Assembly (NCBI GenBank): GCA_934086815.1
Contig: CAKOIM010000001.1
Coordinates: 1 to 64,000, forward strand
Length of the DNA: 64,000 nt
Source of the DNA: an uncultured Bacilli bacterium
GTDB taxonomy: Bacteria > Bacillota_I > Bacilli_A > RF39 > UBA660
Direction of reading: 5' to 3'
How positions within the stretch are numbered: the stretch's first letter is position 1; each line of letters begins with the position of its first letter. Positions 51,104 to 61,250 of this stretch are shown in pieces. The notes under the pieces are model-generated. The model was not told where the DNA came from. It searched no databases and worked only from the letters and a program-made list of their open reading frames with translations. The position numbers and the translations under genes were made by a program.

Positions 51104-52519
51104 ATGAAAATAATATTAGATACGGATGGAACAATGACTGATTTTAATTATTTTATTTCTAATGAGGCAATACCATATTTTAAAAATAAGTATAATATGG
51201 AAGTAATTAACTATAGTAGTTTAGAAATTCAAGATATTTTTGATATGGATAATTTTTTTGCGAAAAGATATAATATTTCATTAGATGAAGCTAAAAAATA
51301 TACTAAAAAAGCATTAGATGAATTTTGGGTTCATCCTCGGTTTTTAAAATATTCACCATTTAATAAATTTAGAAATGGGTTAAGTGTATATATAAAAGAA
51401 ATGATTAAAGAGGGACATGTAGTTGAAGTCCACACATCTCGAGATAAAACTACGGAAAATACTTCTGTTGGTAAAATTTCAAGATTTTTAATAAAAATTC
51501 AATATTTGTTAAATGGAATACGTATACCTGATGATAAGTTTTATTTTTACGAAAATGATGATGAAAAGATAAAAAATATTATTGCAGCAAAACCGGATAT
51601 TGTATTTGAAGATAAAGCCGAAGTTATTAAGAGTTTAAATGAATCCAGAATAAAATGCATATGTGTCGAAGGAAAGCATAATATTGATGTAATAAATGAT
51701 AAAAATGTTTTTAAAGATACTTGTGAATCCTATGATAATGTTGTAACTAGTGTTGATAAATTATTAGGAAAAAAGAAAGTAGTCTATTTTAAAAAGGCAG
51801 CTAAATCTGATTTGTTTTATGCTAAAATATCTTTTGTAAAACATTTGATTTTAAAGTGTTTTGAACCCATAATATTAAATGGTGAAAATATCGTCGTTGA
51901 TGATAAGCCGTTGATATATGCTCCGAATCATAGAAGTACACTAGATCCATTAATTATCAACTCTGTAATTGATAAACATATTCATTGGGCTGCATTATTA
52001 AGATTTTTTGAAGGAAATGATAGTATTTTTAATAATAGTAAAAATCCATTTTTGTGTAATATTACAGCGACTTCTTTTAAAAAATTAGAGTATATACCAA
52101 TTGATAGAAAAAAAGATAATCCTAATGCTAATAATTTAAATTCTATAAAAGATATGTTAGGTTTTTTACAAGCTAATAAAAAGCTTGGTATATTTCCAGA
52201 AGGGACAACTAATAGACCTGATGGGGCTGATTTTGGAGTATTTGATCCATCTTTTATATTAATGGCTACTAAAACAAATGCTAATATTGTACCAATTACT
52301 ATGTATTGGTTTAGGGATATTTCGGATAAAAAAAGAGTAATATTAAATTTTGGAAAAGAGATTAATGTAAGTGGAAAAACTAAGGAACAAATATATGATG
52401 AATATTTAAATGTTCAAAAAAAACAATTAGAAGAAAACAAAAAAGTGAGTGAACTTTATTTAAATGACAAAAAATTAAAGAAAACACTTTTAAAATCTAG
52501 TAAATTTTATTATAATTAG
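51104..52519 (+). CDS. HAD phosphatase fused to PlsC-like acyltransferase
   Basis: 471 residues. The N-terminal part (1-215) is HAD-like: DTDGTMTD (motif I), HTSRDKTTE, and VFEDKAEV. The C-terminal part (about 255-430) is a 1-acylglycerol-3-phosphate acyltransferase: NHRSTLDPL, LEYIPIDRK and FPEGTTNRPDG. It could couple phosphate removal and acyl transfer in phospholipid synthesis (inference). Unusual fusion. Confidence 0.85.
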   Translation: MKIILDTDGTMTDFNYFISNEAIPYFKNKYNMEVINYSSLEIQDIFDMDNFFAKRYNISLDEAKKYTKKALDEFWVHPRFLKYSPFNKFRNGLSVYIKEMIKEGHVVEVHTSRDKTTENTSVGKISRFLIKIQYLLNGIRIPDDKFYFYENDDEKIKNIIAAKPDIVFEDKAEVIKSLNESRIKCICVEGKHNIDVINDKNVFKDTCESYDNVVTSVDKLLGKKKVVYFKKAAKSDLFYAKISFVKHLILKCFEPIILNGENIVVDDKPLIYAPNHRSTLDPLIINSVIDKHIHWAALLRFFEGNDSIFNNSKNPFLCNITATSFKKLEYIPIDRKKDNPNANNLNSIKDMLGFLQANKKLGIFPEGTTNRPDGADFGVFDPSFILMATKTNANIVPITMYWFRDISDKKRVILNFGKEINVSGKTKEQIYDEYLNVQKKQLEENKKVSELYLNDKKLKKTLLKSSKFYYN

Positions 52520-52555
52520 AAAGAAGATAAGTTCTTATTTTGGTGAGGTGTTATT

Positions 52556-54460
52556 GTGCATTTAAGTGTTCCTTTATTGTTGTTAAGTTTAATTTATACC
52601 GTTTTTATAACAATATTATTTATAAAAAAAAGAAAGTTATTTAATGTCGAAATATCAATATTTTTAGTGTTATTATTTGTAACAATTGTTGGTATCGTTT
52701 TAGATTTACTAGGCATATATGCTAATATGTATTTACCAGATGATAGTTTAATTAGGTGGTTAATTGTAAAGGTATATTTGTTGTTTTTAATAACGTTTAC
52801 TGGGTTGTTAACTATATATTTATATTCTATAACTAAAGAAAGTGGAACATTCAAATCGTTAGGGGATATATTAATAAAGAAGAAATTTATATTAGTCGTA
52901 TATCTTTTATTAACTATTATTTTATTTGTTTTACCATTTACATATTATAATGATGGACATGTTATATATGTTTATGGACTGTGTTGTACTTATGTATATA
53001 TGATAACTGCATTAAATATTATTTCTTGGATATATATAATTATTAAAAAGCATGATACTATTGAAAAAAGAAAAATAGCTCCTATAGTTACATTTATTAT
53101 CATAACTATTCCTGTAATTTTAATTCAAAAGAATTATCCGGAATATTTACTTGTGACAGTTTTAGCCGCATTTATTACACTTTTTATGTATCATACTATT
53201 GAGAATCCGGATGTAGTAATGATTAGTCAATTACAATTAGCAAAAGAAAAAGCTGAAAGCGCTAATAGGGCTAAATCTGATTTTTTATCCAGTATGTCAC
53301 ATGAAATTAGAACACCATTAAATGCTATTGTTGGGCTTTCTATGGATAATTTAACTTATAAAGATAAAATGCCTAAGGAAGTGCTAGAAAATTCTTTAGA
53401 TATAGTTAATGCATCACAAACCCTTTTAGAAATAGTAGGACATATATTAGATATAAATAAAATTGAAGCTGATAAAGTGGAAATTATAGAAGATTCTTAT
53501 AACTTTAAAGAAGAAATTACTAATTTATGTAGAGTTACAGCGACGCGTATAGGAGAAAAGAATGTTACATTAAATATAAACTTTGCCGAAGATATACCAT
53601 ATTTGATTATTGGAGATAAAGGTAAAGTAAAAGAAATAATTAATAATATTTTGGTTAATGCTATTAAATATACGGATGAGGGGAAAATAGACTTAGATTT
53701 TACTTGTCAAAATGATTTTATTAAAAATATTACTAATATAATTATTACATGTAAAGATACAGGTAAAGGTATTAAAGAAGATCAATTAAATAGGCTGTTT
53801 ATTAAATTTGATAGATTAGATGTCGAAAAAAATACCAATGTTGAAGGAACTGGATTAGGGCTTCCCATAGCTAAGTCTTTAGTTGAATTAATGGATGGAA
53901 AAATAAGTGTTGAATCTAAGTATAATGTGGGATCAAAATTTATAGTTGAAATACCCCAAAAAATATGTGAATTAAAACAAAAAGAAAATATAAGCAACAC
54001 TGATAAGGAATTGAAAGAGGAATTTAATTATAAAAATAAAAAAATATTAATTGTTGATGATAATAAATTAAATATTAAAGTAGCTCAAAGAGCATTAAAA
54101 GATTTTGAGTTTATTATTGATGAGTGTTATGACGGGGAAGAGTGTTTAGAAAAAATAAGCCAAGGAAATACATATGATTTAATATTAATGGATATTATGA
54201 TGCCTAATATGAATGGTGAGGAATGTTTAAAAAAATTACAACAAAATGAGTTTTTTTCGACCCCAGTTATTGCGTTAACTGCGGATGCCGTCTCAGGAGC
54301 TAAAGAAAAATATTTAAGCGAAGGTTTTTGTGAGTATATTTCTAAACCTTTTACTAAAGAACAAATACAAGAAAAATTAGATATAGTTTTTAATTATAAA
54401 GAGACTGTAAATAGTAAAATAGATTGGGATAAAGTTCCAAAACATTGTATTGAAGATTAA
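52556..54460 (+). CDS. Hybrid sensor histidine kinase with receiver domain
   Basis: 634 residues; GTG start with GAGGTG. Seven or so membrane helices (about 5-220) are followed by a coiled linker, then HisKA with SHEIRTPLN (phospho-His), HATPase with NILVNAIKYTDEG, DTGKGI and GTGLGLPIA, and a receiver (about 500-620) with VDDN, LMDIMMPNMNG (phospho-Asp) and SKPF. A hybrid kinase is uncommon in small Firmicute genomes. No response regulator is adjacent; signal unknown. Confidence 0.92.
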   Translation: MHLSVPLLLLSLIYTVFITILFIKKRKLFNVEISIFLVLLFVTIVGIVLDLLGIYANMYLPDDSLIRWLIVKVYLLFLITFTGLLTIYLYSITKESGTFKSLGDILIKKKFILVVYLLLTIILFVLPFTYYNDGHVIYVYGLCCTYVYMITALNIISWIYIIIKKHDTIEKRKIAPIVTFIIITIPVILIQKNYPEYLLVTVLAAFITLFMYHTIENPDVVMISQLQLAKEKAESANRAKSDFLSSMSHEIRTPLNAIVGLSMDNLTYKDKMPKEVLENSLDIVNASQTLLEIVGHILDINKIEADKVEIIEDSYNFKEEITNLCRVTATRIGEKNVTLNINFAEDIPYLIIGDKGKVKEIINNILVNAIKYTDEGKIDLDFTCQNDFIKNITNIIITCKDTGKGIKEDQLNRLFIKFDRLDVEKNTNVEGTGLGLPIAKSLVELMDGKISVESKYNVGSKFIVEIPQKICELKQKENISNTDKELKEEFNYKNKKILIVDDNKLNIKVAQRALKDFEFIIDECYDGEECLEKISQGNTYDLILMDIMMPNMNGEECLKKLQQNEFFSTPVIALTADAVSGAKEKYLSEGFCEYISKPFTKEQIQEKLDIVFNYKETVNSKIDWDKVPKHCIED

Positions 54461-54482
54461 CTCTGCTTTGCAGAGTTTTTAG
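54459..54482 (+). terminator. Terminator of the kinase gene
   Basis: AACTCTGC, TTT, GCAGAGTT, T run. Confidence 0.8.
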
Positions 54483-54542
54483 TATGAGAATAAAATTATG
54501 TTTATTTAGAGAATATGTGGTATACTTTTAAAGGTGGTATAT

Positions 54543-57089
54543 ATGAAAAAACTTATTTTAATTGATGGTAATAACTTAATGTTTAGAAGTTACTATGCTA
54601 CGGCTTACTCTGGAAATATGATGAAAAATTCTAAGGGTTTACCTACGAATGCCTTGTATGGTTTTGTTTCTATGATTAATAAGATAATACATGAAGAAAA
54701 ACCCGAATATATGGCTGTTGCGTTTGATATAGGTAAAAATTTTCGTCGGGAAGAGTATTCTTTTTATAAAGAGGGAAGAATATCTACGCCGGATGAGTTA
54801 AAAGTTCAAATGCCAATTGCCCGAGATATTTTAGATAAAATGGGAATAAAACATTTTGAACTTGCTCCATATGAAGCTGATGATATAGTAGGAACAATTG
54901 TTAAAATGACGGAAGCTGATAAAGACTTTTCCTCTGTAATAATATCTAGTGATAAAGATTTGCTTCAATTAATTAGTTTTGAAACTGAAGTGAAACTTTT
55001 AAAACAAACAGGTTTTATAAGGTATAATTACGAAAAGTTTATGGAAGATTATGGGTTTGAACCGATAAAGATGATTGATTTAAAAGCACTTATGGGGGAT
55101 CAATCGGATAATATTCCTGGGGTAAAAGGAATTGGTGAAAAAACCGCTACAAAACTTTTACAAGAATATTCTTCGCTAGAAAATTTATATAATAATATTG
55201 ACAATATAAAAGGAAAAACAAAAGAAAAACTAGAAGTTGATAAAGAAATGGCTTTTATAAGTAAAAAGATTGCAACTATTTATCGTGATGTTCCTTTAAA
55301 TATAGAACTTGAAGATTTAAAATATAATCCCCAAGATAATGAAGGATTAATTGAATTGTTTAAAGAATTAGAGTTTTTTTCTCTTTTAAAAAATATGTTA
55401 TTTAATACAAAAAAAACGGAAATTGAATATAGTTATTTAACTGATGAGGCAAAACTTGGTGAAAATTTAGCAATTGAATTAATGTTAGATAATGAAAACT
55501 ATCATGTTGCTAATATAGTTGGGCTTTCTATAAGTGATGAAGAGAATAACTATTATGTTGCGAGGGAAAATGTTTTAAAAATTTTAGAGAAAATAAAAAA
55601 TCGGCATATAATTGCTTATGATGTAAAAAAAATATTATGTAATACAAAAATAGATTTAAATAATTTTCATGACATTATGATTATGGCTTATTTATTGAAT
55701 ATGAATATTAAAGATGATTTAGCATACTTGGCTAACCAATATAATGAAGAACTATTATATTATGATAATATGAAAAAAAATGGCTTTATAAATATTGAAA
55801 AAGAAATGGTTAAAAGAAGCAGATTTTTATTTAATATTTTAAAAAAATATCAAGATAAAATAAAAGAAGAAAATTGTGAAAATCTATATTTAAATATTGA
55901 ACTTCCTTTAGTAAAAGTTTTAAGGGATATGGAAAGTACAGGTATAATATGTAAGAAAGATATCTTAGATAATATGGCCTTAGAAATAGATGCGAGTATT
56001 AAAAAAATATCTCAAGAAATATATGATTTAGCTGGACTTGAATTTAATATTGGAAGTCCTAAACAACTTGGGGAAATTTTATTTGAAAAGTTAGAAATAG
56101 CTAAGGGTAAAAAAAATAAAACTGGATATAAAACTGATGTTAAAGTGTTAGAAAAGCTAGTAGATAAACATCCTATAGTAAACAAAATATTGGAATATCG
56201 TAATTTAACTAAACTTAAAAGTACATATATTGAAGGCTTATCTAATTATATTTTAAGTGATGGAAAAATTCATACTATATATAAGCAAACGCTTACAAGA
56301 ACTGGAAGACTTTCATCAGTAGATCCAAATTTACAAAATATTCCTGTAAGAGAAGAACTGGGAAGAAGTATTCGTAAAGCTTTTGTACCGGAAAATGATT
56401 GTTTTTTAAGTGCTGATTACTCGCAAGTAGAACTAAGAGTTATGGCATCACTTTCAAATTGTCAAAGCTTAATTGAAGCCTTTAATCATGGCGAAGATAT
56501 ACATACCCATGTAGCTAGTGAAATATTTAAAGTAAGTGATGAAGAAGTTACTAAAAATATGCGTAGATGTGCAAAAGCTGTTATTTTTGGTATTATTTAT
56601 GGAATAAGTAGTTTTGGTTTAGGAGAGAATTTAAATATAACTCGAAAAGAAGCGGAACTATATATTGAAAAGTTTTATACATTATATCCAGAAATTAAAG
56701 TATTTACAAATAAGTTACAGGAACAAGCAAGAAATACAGGAGCAGTAAAAACTTTGTTTGGTAGAAAAAGAATAATTGATGAAATAAATAATCCTAATTA
56801 TTTAATTAGACAAATGGGAGAACGTATGGCTATGAATACGCCCATACAAGGGACAAGTGCTGATATAATGAAAATGGCAATGATTAATGTTTATAAAAGA
56901 TTTAAAGAAGAAAATATAACTAGTAAAATATTATTACAAGTACATGATGAAATTATTATAGATTGTAAAAATAGTGAATTAGAAAAGGTAAAAATAATAG
57001 TAAAAGAAGAAATGGAAAATGTTTATGACTTAGGTGTTCCTTTAAAAATAGAAATAGACACAGGTCTTAATTGGTATGAAGCAAAGTAG
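54543..57089 (+). CDS. polA: DNA polymerase I
   Basis: 848 residues. It has an N-terminal 5' nuclease (LIDGNNLMFRSYYA, PYEADDIVGT, GDQSDNIPGVKGIGEKTA), a decayed 3'-5' exonuclease segment without its acidic residues, and a polymerase domain with DPNLQNIPVR, DYSQVELR, MRRCAKAVIFGIIYG and VHDEI. It fills gaps in repair and Okazaki processing. Starts at the second Met with GGTGG. mutM follows. Confidence 0.95.
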   Translation: MKKLILIDGNNLMFRSYYATAYSGNMMKNSKGLPTNALYGFVSMINKIIHEEKPEYMAVAFDIGKNFRREEYSFYKEGRISTPDELKVQMPIARDILDKMGIKHFELAPYEADDIVGTIVKMTEADKDFSSVIISSDKDLLQLISFETEVKLLKQTGFIRYNYEKFMEDYGFEPIKMIDLKALMGDQSDNIPGVKGIGEKTATKLLQEYSSLENLYNNIDNIKGKTKEKLEVDKEMAFISKKIATIYRDVPLNIELEDLKYNPQDNEGLIELFKELEFFSLLKNMLFNTKKTEIEYSYLTDEAKLGENLAIELMLDNENYHVANIVGLSISDEENNYYVARENVLKILEKIKNRHIIAYDVKKILCNTKIDLNNFHDIMIMAYLLNMNIKDDLAYLANQYNEELLYYDNMKKNGFINIEKEMVKRSRFLFNILKKYQDKIKEENCENLYLNIELPLVKVLRDMESTGIICKKDILDNMALEIDASIKKISQEIYDLAGLEFNIGSPKQLGEILFEKLEIAKGKKNKTGYKTDVKVLEKLVDKHPIVNKILEYRNLTKLKSTYIEGLSNYILSDGKIHTIYKQTLTRTGRLSSVDPNLQNIPVREELGRSIRKAFVPENDCFLSADYSQVELRVMASLSNCQSLIEAFNHGEDIHTHVASEIFKVSDEEVTKNMRRCAKAVIFGIIYGISSFGLGENLNITRKEAELYIEKFYTLYPEIKVFTNKLQEQARNTGAVKTLFGRKRIIDEINNPNYLIRQMGERMAMNTPIQGTSADIMKMAMINVYKRFKEENITSKILLQVHDEIIIDCKNSELEKVKIIVKEEMENVYDLGVPLKIEIDTGLNWYEAK

Positions 57090-57097
57090 GTGATAAT

Positions 57098-57916
57098 ATG
57101 CCAGAAATAGCCGAAGTTGAAACAGTAAGAAATACTTTGAAAAATATGATTTTAAATAAAGAAATAATTGATGTAAATATTATTTATCCCAAAATGATAG
57201 AAAGTGATGTCTTAGAGTTTAAAAAGATACTAAAATCTAGAAAGTTCATTGATATAAAGCGTATAGGTAAATGGTTATTGTTTGATTTAAGTGATTATTA
57301 TTTGTTAACGCATCTTAGGATGGAAGGTAAATTTTTTGTTAAAAATCATGATGAACCAATAGAAAAACATGAACATGTTATAATTTCTTTTAAAGATTAT
57401 ACTGATTTAAGATATCATGATACAAGAAAATTTGGACGAATGAATTTAGTTAAAAAAGAAAATATTAATTCTGTCGAAGCCATAAAAAAACAAGGGATTG
57501 AACCAAATGATAAAAGACTTACAAAAGAATATTTATATAATGCTATAAAAAAGAAAAATATACCAATTAAAACAGTATTACTAGATCAAACAATTATTAG
57601 TGGTCTTGGAAATATTTATGCTAATGAGGTTTTGTTTCAAGCTCGTATTAACCCCTTAATGAAAGCTCGAGATTTAACAATAAAAAATTGTGAAGATATT
57701 ATTGAATCTAGTAATGAAATTATAAAAAAGGCAATAGAAATGGGCGGAACTACGATAAAAAGTTATACTTCATCATTGGGAGTAACTGGAAAATTTCAAA
57801 ATTATTTAATGGTTCATAAAAGAAATGGTCTTCCTTGTAAAAGGTGTAATACAAATATTGAAATTATTAAAATAGGGGGAAGAAGTACATATTATTGTCC
57901 AAGATGTCAAAAGTAA
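57098..57916 (+). CDS. mutM: Formamidopyrimidine-DNA glycosylase
   Basis: 272 residues. The catalytic start PEIAEVETVRNTL deviates only slightly from PELPEVET (Pro1 and Glu2 kept). It has the H2TH part and a C-terminal zinc finger, CKRCNTNI...YYCPRCQ. Removes oxidised purines. Operon with polA, as in many Firmicutes. Confidence 0.95.
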   Translation: MPEIAEVETVRNTLKNMILNKEIIDVNIIYPKMIESDVLEFKKILKSRKFIDIKRIGKWLLFDLSDYYLLTHLRMEGKFFVKNHDEPIEKHEHVIISFKDYTDLRYHDTRKFGRMNLVKKENINSVEAIKKQGIEPNDKRLTKEYLYNAIKKKNIPIKTVLLDQTIISGLGNIYANEVLFQARINPLMKARDLTIKNCEDIIESSNEIIKKAIEMGGTTIKSYTSSLGVTGKFQNYLMVHKRNGLPCKRCNTNIEIIKIGGRSTYYCPRCQK

Positions 57917-57972
57917 AAAATATTATTGTTTTTTAAATATATTAATTTTAGTATAAATATAGGATGGTAGAT

Positions 57973-59550
57973 ATGAAGAAGAAAAATATTATAACATTTA
58001 TTATTGTAGTGGTTGTGGTTGTAGCTATTGGTGTGCCTATTGTACTTTGGAAAAATAAAAAAGATAACAGTATTAATACTAATACTAGTGTAGAAAAAAC
58101 TAAGTCTTTATATCATTTATCAGGAAATGATTTAGAAGATTTTGATCTTTATTTTTTGGGGTTAGAAAATAAAAAAACTAATACAATTTATAGTCCTTTA
58201 TCAATAAAGTATGCCTTAGAGATGCTTATGGATGGAACTAGTGGTGAATCTAAAAAGCAAATTGAAAATATTATTGGGGATTATGAAGCAAAAAAATATG
58301 ATAATAATGCCAATATGTCTTTTGCTAATGCATTATTTATTCAAAATAATTTTAAAAGTAAAATAAAATCTAATTATATAAATAATTTAAAAAACAAATA
58401 TAATGCTAGTGTAATCTATGATACATTTAGTAGTGCAGATAATATTAATTCATGGATTAGTGATAAAACTTTAGGTCTATTAAAAAATGTTTTAGATGAT
58501 GTAAATGATAAAGACTTCCTTTTGGTTAATGCCTTAGGTATTGATATGGAATGGAAAAATGTCATTCAACCAGTTCCTGGTGGTATCCCATATGATAAAT
58601 TACACAGTGATTATGATGGTGAGTTTGTAGTTTCTTATCCTCATGAAACAGAAACAGATGGTGATTTAACATATCGTGTTGGTGTAAGTCTATTAGATAG
58701 TAATAGTTTTCCAAATATAAAATTTAATGGTAGTGATATAAAAGGCTTAGATTTTGCTGCTTCAATAAACAATTATGATATTATTAATACTTTAGGAAGA
58801 GAAAATATTGAAAATAATATAAAAAAAGAATATGAAAAGTTTGTGGCTAAAAAAACATGTGGTGATGGTCCTTACGAAAGTACGGAAGAAGTAGTTAACA
58901 AGTATATGAGTGAAATTGGTGCTAATTATAAAGACGTAGCATCTTCAACTGATTTTCGTTATTTAGATAATGATGATGTCAAAGTATTTGCTAAAGAATT
59001 AAAAAAATATAATAATACGACTTTAGAATATATTGGTATAATGCCCAAAAAACAAATTTTAAGTGATTATATTAAAAACATGAAAGCAAAGGACATTAAC
59101 CAAATTATTAATGATTTAGTACCAATCACTTTAGAAGCTAGTGAAAAAAATGTTGTTACGAAAATTGAAGGAAAAGTACCGATTTTTAAATTCGATTATG
59201 AATTAAATTTACAAAAAGATTTAGAAACTTTAGGTGTTAAAGATGTTTTCAATATTGATAAAGCTGATTTATCTAATTTAACTACGGTGCAAAAAGCTTA
59301 TATAGATGAGATTAAACATAAAGCTAGTATAGAATTTTCTAATGAAGGAATAAAAGCTGCAGCTGCAACAACTGTTGGTGGAAAAGGAGATATGGATTGT
59401 TCTTTTGACTACCTTTATAAAGTACCAGTTAAAAAAATTGATTTAACTTTCGATAAACCATTTATGTTCATAATAAGGGATAAAAATAGTGGGGAAGTTT
59501 GGTTTGCAGGTAGTGTTTATGAAGGAATTGCCCAAGATTTTAAATATTAA
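57973..59550 (+). CDS. Membrane-anchored serpin
   Basis: 525 residues: an N-terminal anchor (about 5-25), a short linker, then a serpin. Seen are NTIYSPLSIKYALEMLMDGTSGESKKQIE (start), a long middle with extra sequence (about 190-330), KVPIFKFDYELNLQKDLETLGVKDVF, and the hinge NEGIKAAAATTVGG. The end is FDKPFMFIIRDKNSGEVWFAGSV. The small Ala-rich hinge is typical of inhibitory serpins. The P1 residue is not clear. ATG 57973 with AGGATGG. Confidence 0.88.
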   Translation: MKKKNIITFIIVVVVVVAIGVPIVLWKNKKDNSINTNTSVEKTKSLYHLSGNDLEDFDLYFLGLENKKTNTIYSPLSIKYALEMLMDGTSGESKKQIENIIGDYEAKKYDNNANMSFANALFIQNNFKSKIKSNYINNLKNKYNASVIYDTFSSADNINSWISDKTLGLLKNVLDDVNDKDFLLVNALGIDMEWKNVIQPVPGGIPYDKLHSDYDGEFVVSYPHETETDGDLTYRVGVSLLDSNSFPNIKFNGSDIKGLDFAASINNYDIINTLGRENIENNIKKEYEKFVAKKTCGDGPYESTEEVVNKYMSEIGANYKDVASSTDFRYLDNDDVKVFAKELKKYNNTTLEYIGIMPKKQILSDYIKNMKAKDINQIINDLVPITLEASEKNVVTKIEGKVPIFKFDYELNLQKDLETLGVKDVFNIDKADLSNLTTVQKAYIDEIKHKASIEFSNEGIKAAAATTVGGKGDMDCSFDYLYKVPVKKIDLTFDKPFMFIIRDKNSGEVWFAGSVYEGIAQDFKY

Positions 59551-59554
59551 ATAT

Positions 59555-59594
59555 GTAAAGAGTAATGCTTTTAAATTAAGTCTTTACTTTTTTT
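59555..59594 (+). terminator. Terminator of the serpin gene
   Basis: GTAAAGA with TCTTTAC and T7. Confidence 0.7.
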
Positions 59595-59666
59595 ATTAGA
59601 AAAACTAGACCTATAGGTTAATAGATGGTATAATAAATTGGCAAATAAAACTGAAGGAGTATTAAT

Positions 59667-61241
59667 ATGAGTGCAGTATTTAGTAAGTATTACAATTATT
59701 TATTTTTGATATCGATTATTTTTTATAATTTATTTCCTAAAAAATTAAGACCTATTTATTTATTATTATTTAGTTTATTGTTTTTTTATCTAATTAGTTC
59801 TAATTTAGTTATATGTATAATTACTACGGTTGTTTTAATATACTTATTTGCTTTATTGCTTGATAAAATAGAAAATGAAAAAAATGAGGCATTAAAAAAA
59901 GATAATGTAGATAAAAAAGAGATTAAAAGAAAATATAATAGTAAGAAAAAAGCGGCTTTAATAATAGGTATTATCGTAAATGTCATATTTTTGTTTATCT
60001 TTAAATATTTGAAATTTTTTACTATTAATATTAATTATTTATTGGATATATTTAATGTAAATTATGAAATAAGTATTTTAAAATTAATAGCTCCGATTGG
60101 GATATCTTTTTATACTTTGCAAGCTTTATCATATTTATTTGATGTTTATAATGGTGTAATTAAAGCAGAAAAAAATATATTTAAAGTAGGTTTATTTATA
60201 TGCTTTTTCCCAACTATAATGGAAGGACCTATTGTAAGATATAATGATACCGCGGAAGCCTTATATGAAGGTAAAAAAATAACTTATGCATCCCTTACTT
60301 TGGGTTTACAAAGAATAATGTGGGGACTTTTTAAAAAGATTATTATAGCAGATAGATTAAATGTTTTAGTAAAAACTGTATTTAATCATTATGATAATTA
60401 TGGAAGTATTATTGTTTTTTTAGGGGCACTAGCTTATACTATAATGCTTTATATGGACTTTTCAGGAGCAATGGATGTAGTAATTGGTATTGGAGAAATA
60501 TTTAACGTTAAAATACCAGAAAACTTCAATCAACCATTTTTCTCTAAAAATATTTCTGAGTTTTGGACAAGATGGCATATTAGTTTAGGTAAATGGTTTA
60601 AAGACTATATTTATTATCCTATTTCTCTTACTAAGAATTTAAAAAAATTAACATTAAAATTGCGGAAAAAAATTGGTAATAAATATGCTCCTTTAATAAG
60701 TGGAACAATAGCCTTGTTTGTAGTTTGGTCACTTAATGGACTTTGGCATGGAGCGGGATGGACATTTTTATTGTTTGGGATGTATCACTTTGTATTAATA
60801 TCTTTAGGTAATATTACAAAACCAATTTTTAATGATTTATATACTAAATTTAATATTCAAAATAGTAAAATACTTAAGGTATTACAAATAATAAAAACAA
60901 CCTTTTTAGTTATTATTGGCGAATTAATATTTAGAGCTACTAGTGTAACTGATGCCTTTAAAATGATTAAAATAATGTTTACAAATGTAGAGGTATCTAA
61001 GAATCAATTTTTAAGTTTAGGTTTAGATTTTCCAGATGTATTAGTTTTAATAGTTGCATTAACTATAATATTCGTTGTAGGTCTTTTAAAAGAGAGAAAA
61101 GTTGATATAAGAAAATGGATAATGGGTAAGAACATTATAGTTAGATGGCTTATATATTATGCATTAATATTTGCTATAATAATTTTTGGGGCATATGGAC
61201 CTGGGTATCAACCGGTGGATCCATTATATGCGGATTTTTAA
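59667..61241 (+). CDS. MBOAT-family acyltransferase (AlgI/DltB-like)
   Basis: 524 residues with about ten membrane helices. APIGISFYTLQALSYLFDVYNG, EGPIVRYNDT, QPFFSKNISEFWTRWHISLGKWFKDYIYYP and NGLWHGAGWTFLLFGMYH are MBOAT marks (catalytic His in LWHG). Family members acetylate or D-alanylate extracellular polymers. Coupled to an SGNH gene ten bases downstream; with it, likely a polysaccharide O-acetylation pair (inference). Confidence 0.9.
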   Translation: MSAVFSKYYNYLFLISIIFYNLFPKKLRPIYLLLFSLLFFYLISSNLVICIITTVVLIYLFALLLDKIENEKNEALKKDNVDKKEIKRKYNSKKKAALIIGIIVNVIFLFIFKYLKFFTININYLLDIFNVNYEISILKLIAPIGISFYTLQALSYLFDVYNGVIKAEKNIFKVGLFICFFPTIMEGPIVRYNDTAEALYEGKKITYASLTLGLQRIMWGLFKKIIIADRLNVLVKTVFNHYDNYGSIIVFLGALAYTIMLYMDFSGAMDVVIGIGEIFNVKIPENFNQPFFSKNISEFWTRWHISLGKWFKDYIYYPISLTKNLKKLTLKLRKKIGNKYAPLISGTIALFVVWSLNGLWHGAGWTFLLFGMYHFVLISLGNITKPIFNDLYTKFNIQNSKILKVLQIIKTTFLVIIGELIFRATSVTDAFKMIKIMFTNVEVSKNQFLSLGLDFPDVLVLIVALTIIFVVGLLKERKVDIRKWIMGKNIIVRWLIYYALIFAIIIFGAYGPGYQPVDPLYADF

Positions 61242-61250
61242 GGAGGTTTT

